Source: Noviherbaspirillum malthae
Lineage (GTDB): Bacteria > Pseudomonadota > Gammaproteobacteria > Burkholderiales > Burkholderiaceae_D
NCBI RefSeq assembly: GCF_015352985.1
Contig: NZ_JACYXF010000027.1
Location: 1 to 64,000 of the forward strand
DNA length: 64,000 bases
Direction of reading: 5' to 3'
Position numbers and translations under genes: made by a program. The notes beneath the pieces were generated by a model. The model made no database searches. It was not told where the DNA came from and saw nothing but the letters and a program-made list of their open reading frames with translations. Shown here one piece after another: positions 24,747 to 33,026 of this stretch; the stretch's first letter is position 1; every line of letters begins with the position of its first letter.

Positions 24747-26321
24747 ATGCCCGTCATGCATTTCGCCCAATCGCTCGCCACGCTCCAGCTCGACGCGCAA
24801 TCGGCCACGCCGCTGTTTCGCCAGCTGTACGATGCCATCAAGCAATCCATCCTTGCCGGCAAACTCGGCTCCGGTACCCAATTGCCGCCCACCCGCGAGT
24901 TGGCCACGCTGTGCGGCGTGTCCCGGCAGACCGTGCTTAATGCCTATTCGCAATTGATGGCGGAAGGTTATCTTTCCGGTACGGTCGGCAAGGGCACCTT
25001 CGTCAGTGCCAGCCTGCCGCTGCAGGCGAGCAAACACGAGCCGGCGGGCAGCCGGCAGCCAATGCGCCCGCTGTCGGCGCGCGGAGAGCGTTTCACCGGC
25101 ATGCAGACCCAGCTTCCCTTCCACCGGGGGGCGTCGCGCGCCTTCCGCATCGGCATGCCCGGTCTCGATGTCTTTCCCTTTGACGTCTGGGGAAGGCTGG
25201 AAGCCCGCCGCTGGCGCAAGCCGCCGCATGACCTCGGCTACGGCGATCCCGCCGGCTTCCGGCCCCTGCGCGAAGCCTTGGCGGGATACCTGCGCGCCGC
25301 TCGAGGCGTCCAGTGCGCGGCCGACCAGATCATCATCACCTCGGGATCGCAGCAGGCGGTGTACCTGATCGCCACCATGCTGCTCGCGCCGGGGGACCGG
25401 GCTTGGGTCGAAGAGCCGGGTTACCGCGGCATCAATGCTTCGCTGCATGCGGCGGAAGCGCAGGTCTGCCCGGTGGCCGTGGACGGCGAAGGCATGATGG
25501 TGTCGCACGGCATGCAAGCCTATCCGGATGCCCGGCTGGTCTATGTCACCCCAACCCACCAGCTGCCGCTCGGCATGACCATGAGCCTGCCGCGCCGGCT
25601 GGAATTGCTGGCCTGGGCCTCCGCCGCCAAGGCCTGGGTGATCGAAGACGACTACGACAGCGAATACCGCTATACCGGGCCGCCGCTGGCGTCATTGCAG
25701 AGTCTGGACAAGACCGGCTGCGTCATTTACGTCGGCACCCTGTCGAAAGTCCTGTTTCCCGGCCTGCGCCTCGGCTACATCGTCGCGCCGCCGGCGCTGG
25801 CGGATGCCTTCGCGCAGGGCAAGGCCATTATCGACCGCCATGCGCCGCTGGTGCCGCAGGCGGTTCTGACGGATTTCATCCTGGAAGGCCATTTCAGCCG
25901 CCATATCAAGCGCACTCGCGAAGTGTACGCGGAACGGCGTTCCGCGCTGCTGCAGGCCATTGGCGAGCAGCTGTCGGACCGGCTCGATGTGGGAACCGCC
26001 GATACCGGGCTGCATCTGCCGGTCATGTTCCGCCGGTCCTGCGACGATGAAGCCGTGGCGCGCAAGGCATCGGAACGCGGGCTGGAGATACGCGCGCTGT
26101 CACACTTCTACAACGCGGAAGAAACGGACATTCCGCAGCCGAGGGCATGCGGCATGCTGCTGGGTTTTGCCGCCATCACGCCAGAAGAAATCAGGCGGGG
26201 TACGGACGCGCTAAGGGAGTTGCTGGACGAGGTTGAAGCGAGCGGACAAGCCGAACGGCCGGCGGAAAGGATGCAGCGGACCGGCGGTTCGAGCCGCCGG
26301 TCGGCGCCAGCCGTCAGATGA
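24747..26321 (+). CDS. MocR-family (GntR-HTH / aminotransferase) transcriptional regulator
   Basis: This 524-residue protein has a GntR winged helix at about 15-85 (PTRELATLCGVSRQTVLNAY) and a fold-type I PLP-dependent aminotransferase-like domain at about 115-480 (DYDSEYRYTGPPLASLQ; GTLSKVLFPGLRLGYIV with the PLP lysine). MocR proteins use PLP or amino compounds as effectors. PdxR regulates PLP synthesis, but no pdx gene is nearby, so the likely target is the divergent osmC-paiB operon. The stop overlaps the 3' end of the convergent hupE gene by 8 bp. An alternative start is the ATG at 24756. Confidence 0.9.
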   Translation: MPVMHFAQSLATLQLDAQSATPLFRQLYDAIKQSILAGKLGSGTQLPPTRELATLCGVSRQTVLNAYSQLMAEGYLSGTVGKGTFVSASLPLQASKHEPAGSRQPMRPLSARGERFTGMQTQLPFHRGASRAFRIGMPGLDVFPFDVWGRLEARRWRKPPHDLGYGDPAGFRPLREALAGYLRAARGVQCAADQIIITSGSQQAVYLIATMLLAPGDRAWVEEPGYRGINASLHAAEAQVCPVAVDGEGMMVSHGMQAYPDARLVYVTPTHQLPLGMTMSLPRRLELLAWASAAKAWVIEDDYDSEYRYTGPPLASLQSLDKTGCVIYVGTLSKVLFPGLRLGYIVAPPALADAFAQGKAIIDRHAPLVPQAVLTDFILEGHFSRHIKRTREVYAERRSALLQAIGEQLSDRLDVGTADTGLHLPVMFRRSCDDEAVARKASERGLEIRALSHFYNAEETDIPQPRACGMLLGFAAITPEEIRRGTDALRELLDEVEASGQAERPAERMQRTGGSSRRSAPAVR

Positions 26322-26919
26322 AGGCAAGCAGGGAAAATCCTGCGGAAGCGACCAGCACACCGGCCGCGCGCAGGATACGCCCGCCGACGGCAGGCCGCGT
26401 CGCCCAGACGCCGGCCAGGAGGCCGGCGAGGTGCAGCAGCGCGGTTGCCGCAATGAAGCCGGCACCATAGCCAAGCAGCGCTCCGCCCGCAGGCGCCTCG
26501 ATGCCATGTGCATACCCGTGTACATAGCCGAACAGCGCAATGATGGCCGCGCCGCCCGCAATCGGCATGCGGACCGCGAAGGCGATCAGCAGGCCGAGTG
26601 CGGCGACCGATGCGGCGATGCCGGCTTCCATCCAGGGCAAGGCCGCACCCTGGACTCCGCTGTACGCACCTAGGGCCATCATCGCCGGGAAAGCCAGCGG
26701 CATGACCCAGGCAACGCGGCGCGGCTGCTGCGCGGCCCACAGGCCGACGGCCAGCATGGCCAGCAGATGATCCCAGCCGAGAATCGGATGCATGAAGCCG
26801 AGCGCAAAGCTGGCGCCGGCATGATGGTCGCCCGGATGGGCAAAGGCCGGCGCGGCGCTCAGGCCGGCCAGCAGGATAACGGCGAGTGCGGCGGCGCGGC
26901 GCGACACGGATGCTTGCAT
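26314..26919 (-). CDS. HupE/UreJ family metal (Ni/Co) transporter
   Basis: This 201-residue membrane protein has an N-terminal signal peptide (cleavage near APAFA-HPGDHH) and about six hydrophobic segments. Metal-binding signatures are HPGDHHAG, FMHPILGWDHLLAMLAVG and GYVHGYAHG. HupE/UreJ proteins take up nickel (sometimes cobalt) for hydrogenase or urease; neither enzyme is encoded in this window. An AAGGAGG ribosome-binding site precedes the ATG. A long perfect inverted repeat lies about 40 bases upstream. Confidence 0.92.
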   Translation of the reverse strand: MQASVSRRAAALAVILLAGLSAAPAFAHPGDHHAGASFALGFMHPILGWDHLLAMLAVGLWAAQQPRRVAWVMPLAFPAMMALGAYSGVQGAALPWMEAGIAASVAALGLLIAFAVRMPIAGGAAIIALFGYVHGYAHGIEAPAGGALLGYGAGFIAATALLHLAGLLAGVWATRPAVGGRILRAAGVLVASAGFSLLAFI

Positions 26920-26958
26920 GGGAAATCCTCCTTGAAATCATTGATCGGTTTGCCGGCT

Positions 26959-26988
26959 CTGCAATGGTGCGTACGCGCACCATTGCAG
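26959..26988. promoter_or_regulatory. Perfect 13-bp inverted repeat upstream of hupE
   Basis: CTGCAATGGTGCG (26959-26971) and CGCACCATTGCAG (26976-26988) flank TACG. It starts 40 bases upstream of the hupE ATG. It can be a metal-responsive operator or a stable leader hairpin; there is no T-run to make it a terminator. Confidence 0.6.
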
Positions 26989-27100
26989 GTCATCGCCTCG
27001 CCGCAATGGGAATTAATGGGGAGGCATGGCGAAACCGGCACTGTCCGGGTGCATTTGCCGGACTCGGCTTCCACATAGCAAGAGCCGAGCCTGCCTGCCG

Positions 27101-27952
27101 TCAAATCTTTTCCGTCTCGCCCGATTTCGGCTGCCACTTCATCAGCCGGCGTTCGATCATGCCGACCAGCATGTCGAGCACCAGGGCGAATGCTGTCAGC
27201 ACGAGAATACCGGCAAATACCGTATTGATATCGAAGGTGCCTTCCGCCTGCAGGATCAGGTAGCCGACGCCGCGCGCCGAGCCCAGGTATTCGCCGACGA
27301 TGGCGCCGACGAAAGCCAGGCCGACTGAGGTATGCAGGCTGGAAAAGACCCAGGAGGTGGCCGACGGCAGGTACACCTGCCGCAGCAGCTGGCGCTGGTT
27401 GGCGCCCAGCATGCGGGCATTGGCCAGCACCACCGGGCTGACTTCGCGCACGCCCTGGTAGACGTTGAAGAAGACGATGAAGAACACCAGCGTGACCGAC
27501 AGCGCCACCTTGGACCAGATGCCGAGGCCGAACCACATCGCGAAGATCGGCGCCAGGATGACCCGGGGCATGGAGTTGGCGGCCTTGATGTAAGGGTCGA
27601 AGACCGCCGAGGTCATCGGCGACAGCGCCAGCCACAGGCCGAAGACCAGTCCGAGCAGCGTGCCGATGCCGAATGCCAGCAGCGTTTCCGTCAGCGTCAC
27701 GAGCAGGTGGGGATAGATCTCGGCGGGAAAGTTCAGGGTGAACCAGGTGCTGTCGAACATGCCGACTTCGAGCGAGCCGCTGCCGACGGTGAACCACTGC
27801 CAGATGCGGACCATCACCTTGAGCGGCTCGCCGAAGAAGAAAGCCACCTTGGGATCGCGCGTGGCCAGATGCCAGGCCAGGAATACCACGATCAGTACCA
27901 GGATCTGCCAGAAAAGCAGCGTGCGCGGCTGGGGTTTGATGAGTTTCCACAT
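27101..27952 (-). CDS. ABC transporter permease, NitT/TauT (SsuC) family
   Basis: This 283-residue inner-membrane protein has about six transmembrane segments and the binding-protein-dependent permease fold; the coupling-helix (EAA) region is around NARMLGANQRQLLRQVYLP. It partners with the ATPase and periplasmic binding protein encoded upstream. The start at 27952 lies 8 bp after the ATPase stop. The substrate is not deducible; the family covers nitrate, taurine, sulfonates and thiamine precursors. Confidence 0.92.
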   Translation of the reverse strand: MWKLIKPQPRTLLFWQILVLIVVFLAWHLATRDPKVAFFFGEPLKVMVRIWQWFTVGSGSLEVGMFDSTWFTLNFPAEIYPHLLVTLTETLLAFGIGTLLGLVFGLWLALSPMTSAVFDPYIKAANSMPRVILAPIFAMWFGLGIWSKVALSVTLVFFIVFFNVYQGVREVSPVVLANARMLGANQRQLLRQVYLPSATSWVFSSLHTSVGLAFVGAIVGEYLGSARGVGYLILQAEGTFDINTVFAGILVLTAFALVLDMLVGMIERRLMKWQPKSGETEKI

Positions 27953-27960
27953 GGTTGATA

Positions 27961-28770
27961 TCAAGCCTTGATCTTCTGCTGCTGATAACCCTTCAGGACT
28001 TCCTCGCGAAGCACATTCCAGATCTGCGCATGCAGTTCGACGAAGCGCGGATGCATGCGGATTTCCGCCACGTCGCGCGGGCGCGGCAGGTCGATCCGGA
28101 ACTCGCCGATCGGCCGCGTCGCCGGTCCCGCTGACAGCACCACCACGCGGTCCGACATGGCAATCGCTTCGTCGAGGTCGTGGGTGATGAACAGGACGGC
28201 TTTCTTCTTTGCGCTCCACAGGTCGAGCACTTCGTTTTCCATCAGCTGGCGGGTCTGGATGTCGAGCGCGGAAAACGGCTCATCCATCAGGATGATGTCG
28301 GGATCGAGGATCAGCGTCTGCGCCAGCGCGACGCGCTTGCGCATGCCGCCGGAAAGCTGGTGCGGATAGCGGTCGCCGAAACCCCGCAGGCCGACGCGGG
28401 CCAGCCACTCCTCGCCCTGCCGGCGCGCGGAAGCCTCGTCGAGTCCGCGGAACTGCAGGCCGGCGATCACATTCTGCAGCGCGCTGCGCCAGGGCATCAG
28501 CGCATCGGCCTGGAACATGTAGCCGGCGCGCCGGTTGATGCCCTTGAGCGGTTCGCCGAAGACCCGGACTTCGCCTGCCGACGGCTCCAGCAGGCCGGCG
28601 CCAACGTTGAGCAGTGTCGACTTGCCGCAGCCGGTAGGACCGACCACCGAAACGAATCCGCCGGGCGCGATATGCAGCGTGGTGTCGGCGACCGCAGTAT
28701 AGCGCTGGGAACGGTCATCCTTGGAAATGAAGGTGCAGGTGATGTTGTCGAGTGCGAGCGCAGGAATCAT
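27961..28770 (-). CDS. ABC transporter ATP-binding protein, NitT/TauT (SsuB) family
   Basis: This 269-residue ATPase has Walker A GPTGCGKST, the Q-loop in YMFQADALMPWRSA, signature LSGGMRKR, Walker B ILMDEPFSALD and the switch His in FITHDLDEA. It drives import with the permease 8 bp downstream and the binding protein upstream. The start at 28770 (MIPALALDNI) is preferred over 28809, whose 13 extra residues fall in a GC hairpin. Confidence 0.93.
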   Translation of the reverse strand: MIPALALDNITCTFISKDDRSQRYTAVADTTLHIAPGGFVSVVGPTGCGKSTLLNVGAGLLEPSAGEVRVFGEPLKGINRRAGYMFQADALMPWRSALQNVIAGLQFRGLDEASARRQGEEWLARVGLRGFGDRYPHQLSGGMRKRVALAQTLILDPDIILMDEPFSALDIQTRQLMENEVLDLWSAKKKAVLFITHDLDEAIAMSDRVVVLSAGPATRPIGEFRIDLPRPRDVAEIRMHPRFVELHAQIWNVLREEVLKGYQQQKIKA

Positions 28771-28918
28771 CTGTCGTCTGTTGTCGCGCCCGCCGGGGCG
28801 GGCGATCATCGGCAGTCAACGCCGCGCCGAAGAAAGCAGCGGGCGGCTCATGCGGTCCCGGAAGAAGATCCGGGCGCAGCCAAGTGGGGGCCCGCGCCGG
28901 TTCTTCCAAGGGCTTTTC

Positions 28919-29959
28919 TTATTTGTACTTAGCGTTGGCCTTCTGCGCCATCTCGTTGGTATAGGTCTTGGACAGATCGATAGTCTTGCTGGCAAGCTCG
29001 GGCTCGAAGGCCTGCAGGGTCTTCAGCGCGGTCTGCGGACCGGCTTCAGGGAACATGCCGTCGGGAGAGATCGCTTCGCGCACCTTCATGAAGGCTTCGA
29101 TATACAAGGCCCTGTCGCCAAGGAGATAATTTTCCGGCACCACCTTGATGATGTCGGAGGGGCCTGCCTTCTGCAGCCACTTCAGCGCGCGCACCATCGC
29201 GTTGGTCAAGGCCTGGGCGGTGTTCGGGTTTTTCTTGAGGAAGGCTTCGCTGGTATAGAGCGTGGCGGCGGGCATCGGGCCGCCGAAGACCTCGTTGGTA
29301 TCCTTCAGGGTGCGGGTATCGGCGATCACCTTCACCTCATTTTTCTGCTGCAGCATGGTGACCACCGGATCGAGGTTGGCGATCGCGTCGATCTGGCCGG
29401 AGCGCAGCGCGGCGATCGCGCCGGCGGAAGTGCCCACGCCGATGAAGGCGACATCGGTCGGCTTGAGGCCAGCCTTGGCGAGCACGAAGTTGGCCATCAT
29501 GTTGGTCGAGGAACCGGGGGCGGTCACGCCGATCTTCTTGCCCTTGAGGTCGGCCACCGACTTGTAGTTGGGCATGGTCTTGTTGGAGACGGCCAGGACG
29601 ATCTGCGGCGCCCTGCCCTGCAGCACGAAGGCGGTGATCGGCTGTCCCTTGGCCTGCATGTTGATGGTGTGCTCGAAGGCGCCGGACACCACGTCGGCGC
29701 TGCCGCCGACCAGGGCCTGCAGCGCCTTGGCGCCGCCGGCGAAATCGCTGATCTCGACCTGCAGGCCTTCGTCCTTGAAATAGCCGAGCTGTTCGGCGAT
29801 CGTCAGCGGCAGGTAGTAGAACAGGTTCTTGCCGCCGACGGCGATCGATACCTTGGGCTTTTCCAGGGTCTGCGCGAACAGGTTGCCGTTGAAGGTGAAG
29901 TAGCCGGCCAGGAAAAGCGCCAGTGCGATCGCGAACTGCTTCCAGAAGGTCTTGTTCAT
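28919..29959 (-). CDS. ABC transporter periplasmic substrate-binding protein (NMT1/SsuA-like)
   Basis: This 346-residue protein has an N-terminal signal or anchor (KQFAIALALFLAGYFTF, then LFAQT) and an NMT1/SsuA-like fold: LFYYLPLTIAEQLGYFKDEG, FEHTINMQAKGQPITAFV and KKIGVTAPGSSTNMMANFVL. It delivers the ligand to the permease/ATPase encoded after a 109-180 bp gap. Its position directly after a CoA-transferase gene hints at a carboxylic acid ligand, but this is inference. Confidence 0.9.
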   Translation of the reverse strand: MNKTFWKQFAIALALFLAGYFTFNGNLFAQTLEKPKVSIAVGGKNLFYYLPLTIAEQLGYFKDEGLQVEISDFAGGAKALQALVGGSADVVSGAFEHTINMQAKGQPITAFVLQGRAPQIVLAVSNKTMPNYKSVADLKGKKIGVTAPGSSTNMMANFVLAKAGLKPTDVAFIGVGTSAGAIAALRSGQIDAIANLDPVVTMLQQKNEVKVIADTRTLKDTNEVFGGPMPAATLYTSEAFLKKNPNTAQALTNAMVRALKWLQKAGPSDIIKVVPENYLLGDRALYIEAFMKVREAISPDGMFPEAGPQTALKTLQAFEPELASKTIDLSKTYTNEMAQKANAKYK

Positions 29960-30020
29960 GCTGTCTCCAAACTTGTTTTTTGAATGCCGTCAGCGCGGAG
30001 GGCTTCCCTTTCTCGTCTGA

Positions 30021-31265
30021 CTAAATCACCCCATCTCGCTTGAGTTGTGTGATGTGTTCATCATCATAACCCAGTGTGCGCAAGACTTCAGCAGTGTGCT
30101 CGCCGAGTCCCGGGCCGAGCCATTTCGTTTCGCCCGGCGTTTCGGACAGCTTGGGGGTAATCGCCGGCAATTTGATCGGCGTGCCGTCGGCGAAACTGTG
30201 CTGCTCGAACATACGGCGGGCGAGGAATTGCGGGTCGCTCAGCATGTCGCGCACCGAATAGATTTTACCGACCGGCACATCGGCAGCCTTCAGCGCGGCC
30301 AGCGCCTCGTCGATGTTCCTGCCGGCGCACCAGGCCTGTATCGCATCATCGATCTCGGCAGTGCGCGGCACCCTGCCGTCGTTGCGGGCCAGGGCCGGAT
30401 CGTTGGCCATGTCGTCGCGGCCGATGGCCAGCATCAGGCGCTTGAAGATGGCATCGCCATTACCGGCGATGACGATGTTCTCGCCGTCGCCGGTGGTATA
30501 GGTATTCGACGGCACGATGCCCGGCAGCGCGCCGCCGGTGCGCTCGCGCACCACGCCGGCGTGGTCGTACTCCGGGACCAGCGATTCCATCATGTTGAAG
30601 ACTGCTTCGTACAGTGCCACGTCCACCATCTGCCCCTGGCCCGCGACGCATTCGGTGCCCTGCTTGCCGTTCCAGCGGCCGCCGGTGGCATCGCGGTGGC
30701 GCAGGGCCATCATCGCGCCGATGACGCCGTGCAGCGCCGCGACGGAATCACCGATGGAAATCCCGATGCGCACCGGCGGTCGGTCGGGGTGGCCGGACAC
30801 ATAGCGCAGGCCGCCCATCGATTCGCCGATAGCGCCGAAGCCGGGCAAGTCCTTCATGGGTCCGGTCTGGCCGTAGCCGGACAGGCGCACCATGATGGCG
30901 GCGGGGTTGATTGCCTTCAGCGCCTCGTAGCCGATGCCCCATTTCTCCAGCACCCCGGGGCGGTAATTCTCGATGATGATGTCGGCTTCCAGCGCCAGGC
31001 GGCGCGCGATTTCCTGTCCGCGCGCCTCCTTCATGTTGAGCGTCACGCTCTTCTTGTTGCGTGCCTGTACCGTCCACCAGAGCGAGGTGCCGTCCTTGAG
31101 TACCCGCCACTGGCGGATCGGATCGCCGCCGTCGGGCGCTTCGATCTTGATGACCTCGGCGCCGAACTCGGCCAGCATGCGCGAGCAGAAAGGGCCGGCG
31201 ATCAATGTGCCGAGTTCGAGTACCTTGATGCCGGCGAGCGGGCCGGCGGATGGGTTTGCCTGCAT
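30021..31265 (-). CDS. CaiB/BaiF (class III) CoA-transferase
   Basis: This 414-residue protein has the family start GIKVLELGTLIAGPFCSRML and EVIKIEAPDGGDPIR. The Asp of GISIGDSVAALHG is the expected catalytic aspartate that carries the acyl/CoA intermediate. The substrate is unknown; relatives use formate/oxalate, carnitine, mesaconate or succinate. The stretch GGRWNGKQGTECVAGQGQ before VDVALYEAVF looks longer than in typical relatives. It is 61 bp upstream of the ABC binding-protein gene and 3 bp after the HD-type gene, so one operon is likely. Confidence 0.92.
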   Translation of the reverse strand: MQANPSAGPLAGIKVLELGTLIAGPFCSRMLAEFGAEVIKIEAPDGGDPIRQWRVLKDGTSLWWTVQARNKKSVTLNMKEARGQEIARRLALEADIIIENYRPGVLEKWGIGYEALKAINPAAIMVRLSGYGQTGPMKDLPGFGAIGESMGGLRYVSGHPDRPPVRIGISIGDSVAALHGVIGAMMALRHRDATGGRWNGKQGTECVAGQGQMVDVALYEAVFNMMESLVPEYDHAGVVRERTGGALPGIVPSNTYTTGDGENIVIAGNGDAIFKRLMLAIGRDDMANDPALARNDGRVPRTAEIDDAIQAWCAGRNIDEALAALKAADVPVGKIYSVRDMLSDPQFLARRMFEQHSFADGTPIKLPAITPKLSETPGETKWLGPGLGEHTAEVLRTLGYDDEHITQLKRDGVI

Positions 31266-31268
31266 GTT

Positions 31269-31967
31269 CTACCTTGATGTGGAATGCGGCTCCAGCAGGA
31301 GCAGTTCGGATTGGATGTTGTCCCTGGCGGGCGCTTCGAAGCGTTCCGCCATCCATGGCGTGAAGTACAGTGCCGGACGTTCGAGGAAGCGCCGCAGCAC
31401 CTTGGCCCGGCCGGTGAGATAGTCCTGTTCCGGCACCCATGCATATTCCTTGCGGATCGCCTCGCGGTAATGCCGATAGTGCTCGGCAGGCGCGCCGAGT
31501 ATTGCCAGGTCGAAGTCGAGGAACAGCGGAAGATCAGGCACTTCCATGTCGGTGACAGCATGGCTGATGGTAGCGAGAATGCAGCGTTCGACCTGGGGGA
31601 TGATATCGGGATCGACCTGCATCGCCCGCATTGCCGCGGCGGCTAGCGCTGCGCTCGCCACTTCATTGCCGCCGGATCGGGATTCGTAAATGATGTCGTG
31701 AAACCAGATTGCCAGTTCCACGACCTGGACGTGAGAAAGATGCGCACGATGGGCATCTGCATGCCGCAGCAGCGCTGCGACGTGGCCGAGGTTGTGATAA
31801 TGCCGGTGAGGCTCGCTGTAATGCCGGTCGATCAGTTGCCACACGTCGGCGGCAGCCCTTTCCGGACATGTCAGGCTGCTGCAAAGCGACTGCCAGCGCA
31901 GCTTGAGCCGGGACAGATTCTGCGCGCCTGTTACCCAATCATCCCGTGAGTCTGCAAAGCGCGGCAT
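31269..31967 (-). CDS. HD-domain-like predicted metal-dependent hydrolase
   Basis: This 232-residue protein has metal-binding blocks RHYHNLGHV, AIWFHDIIY and LDFDLAILG, as in a family of short HD-type proteins often mislabelled as an NMDA-receptor subunit. The substrate is unknown. It ends 3 bp before the CoA-transferase gene and starts 14 bp after the recR stop, so it may be read together with either neighbour set. Confidence 0.8.
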   Translation of the reverse strand: MPRFADSRDDWVTGAQNLSRLKLRWQSLCSSLTCPERAAADVWQLIDRHYSEPHRHYHNLGHVAALLRHADAHRAHLSHVQVVELAIWFHDIIYESRSGGNEVASAALAAAAMRAMQVDPDIIPQVERCILATISHAVTDMEVPDLPLFLDFDLAILGAPAEHYRHYREAIRKEYAWVPEQDYLTGRAKVLRRFLERPALYFTPWMAERFEAPARDNIQSELLLLEPHSTSR

Positions 31968-31981
31968 GAGGGTTCAGTGAC

Positions 31982-32578
31982 TCAGGTGGTGCGGCGGTCC
32001 AGCATCGCGCGGGCGATCGTTCCCGCATCCACGTATTCCAGCTCTCCGCCGACGGGTACGCCGCGGGCGAGCCGGCTCACCTTGATTCCGCGCGCCTTGA
32101 GCGTCTCGCTGATGTAGTGCGCGGTGGCTTCGCCTTCATTGGTGAAATTGGTGGCCAGCACCACTTCCTTCACCACACCGTCGGTGGCACGTGCGATGAG
32201 TTTCTCGAGATGAATGTCCTTGGGGCCGATGCCGTCGAGCGGCGAGAGCCGTCCCATCAGCACGAAGTACAGGCCCTTGTAGGTCAGGGTCTGCTCGATC
32301 ATCAACTGGTCGGCCGGTGTTTCCACCACGCACAGCAGCGTGGCATCACGCTCCGGGTCCATGCACATTTCGCACAGCTCGTTTTCCGTGAAGGTATTGC
32401 AGCTGGCGCAGTGATGGATGCGCTCCACCGCCTGCAGCAGCGCGCGGCCGAGCAGGCCTGCCCCGTCGCGGTCATGCTGCATCAGGTGATAGGCCATGCG
32501 CTGCGCCGACTTGGGGCCGATACCCGGCAGCCTGCGCAGGGCTTCGGTAAGAAAATCGAGGCTGGACGGAGATTTCAA
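31982..32578 (-). CDS. recR: Recombination protein RecR
   Basis: This 198-residue protein acts in the RecFOR pathway that loads RecA at gaps. It has an N-terminal helix-hairpin-helix (LRRLPGIGPKSAQRMAYHL), a four-Cys zinc finger (CASCNTFTENELCEMC) and a Toprim domain (LLCVVETPADQLMIEQT). Length is standard. It is the last gene of dnaX-ybaB-recR. Confidence 0.97.
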   Translation of the reverse strand: MKSPSSLDFLTEALRRLPGIGPKSAQRMAYHLMQHDRDGAGLLGRALLQAVERIHHCASCNTFTENELCEMCMDPERDATLLCVVETPADQLMIEQTLTYKGLYFVLMGRLSPLDGIGPKDIHLEKLIARATDGVVKEVVLATNFTNEGEATAHYISETLKARGIKVSRLARGVPVGGELEYVDAGTIARAMLDRRTT

Positions 32579-32678
32579 TTCGGTTCCCTATTGCCGGATT
32601 GTGGAAATTGGGATTGCAGGATTTCTGGATGGTGCGCAGGACCATGCCGGGCATGGTCCCGTATCCTGTCTCTGGCCG

Positions 32679-33005
32679 TCAGAACGGCAGCTTGAAGCCG
32701 GGCGGCAGCGGCAGGCCGGCGGTCATACCGGCCATTTTTTCCTGCGACGTGGCTTCGGCCTTGCGCACCGCATCGTTGAACGCGGCTGCGACCAGGTCTT
32801 CGAGCATGTCCTTGTCGTCCGCCAGCAGTGACGGATCGATGGTCACGCGCTTGACGTCGTTCTTGCAGGTCATGACCACCTTCACGAGGCCGGCGCCGGA
32901 CTGGCCCTCGACCTCGATCGATGCAAGCTGATCCTGCATCTTCTTCATGTTGTCCTGCATTTGCTGCGCCTGCTTCATCAGTCCTGCGAGTTGGCCCTTC
33001 ATCAT
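32679..33005 (-). CDS. ybaB: YbaB/EbfC family nucleoid-associated protein
   Basis: This 108-residue DNA-binding protein begins MMKGQLAGLMKQAQQMQ and has the typical LASIEVEGQSGAGLVKV block. It lies between dnaX (21 bp gap) and recR (100 bp gap), the conserved arrangement. It probably forms a tweezer-like dimer that bridges DNA. Confidence 0.96.
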   Translation of the reverse strand: MMKGQLAGLMKQAQQMQDNMKKMQDQLASIEVEGQSGAGLVKVVMTCKNDVKRVTIDPSLLADDKDMLEDLVAAAFNDAVRKAEATSQEKMAGMTAGLPLPPGFKLPF

Positions 33006-33026
33006 GGTCTTTCTCCCGAATATTGG

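Noticed and set aside
26959..26988. NtrC site in the hupE dyad
   Set aside because: The half-sites are in the order GGTGC...GCACC, opposite to the GCACC...GGTGC arrangement of NtrC sites.
26920..27100. Cobalamin or nickel riboswitch upstream of hupE
   Set aside because: I looked for the B12-box and related conserved blocks in both strands and did not find a convincing set; only the long dyad is clear.
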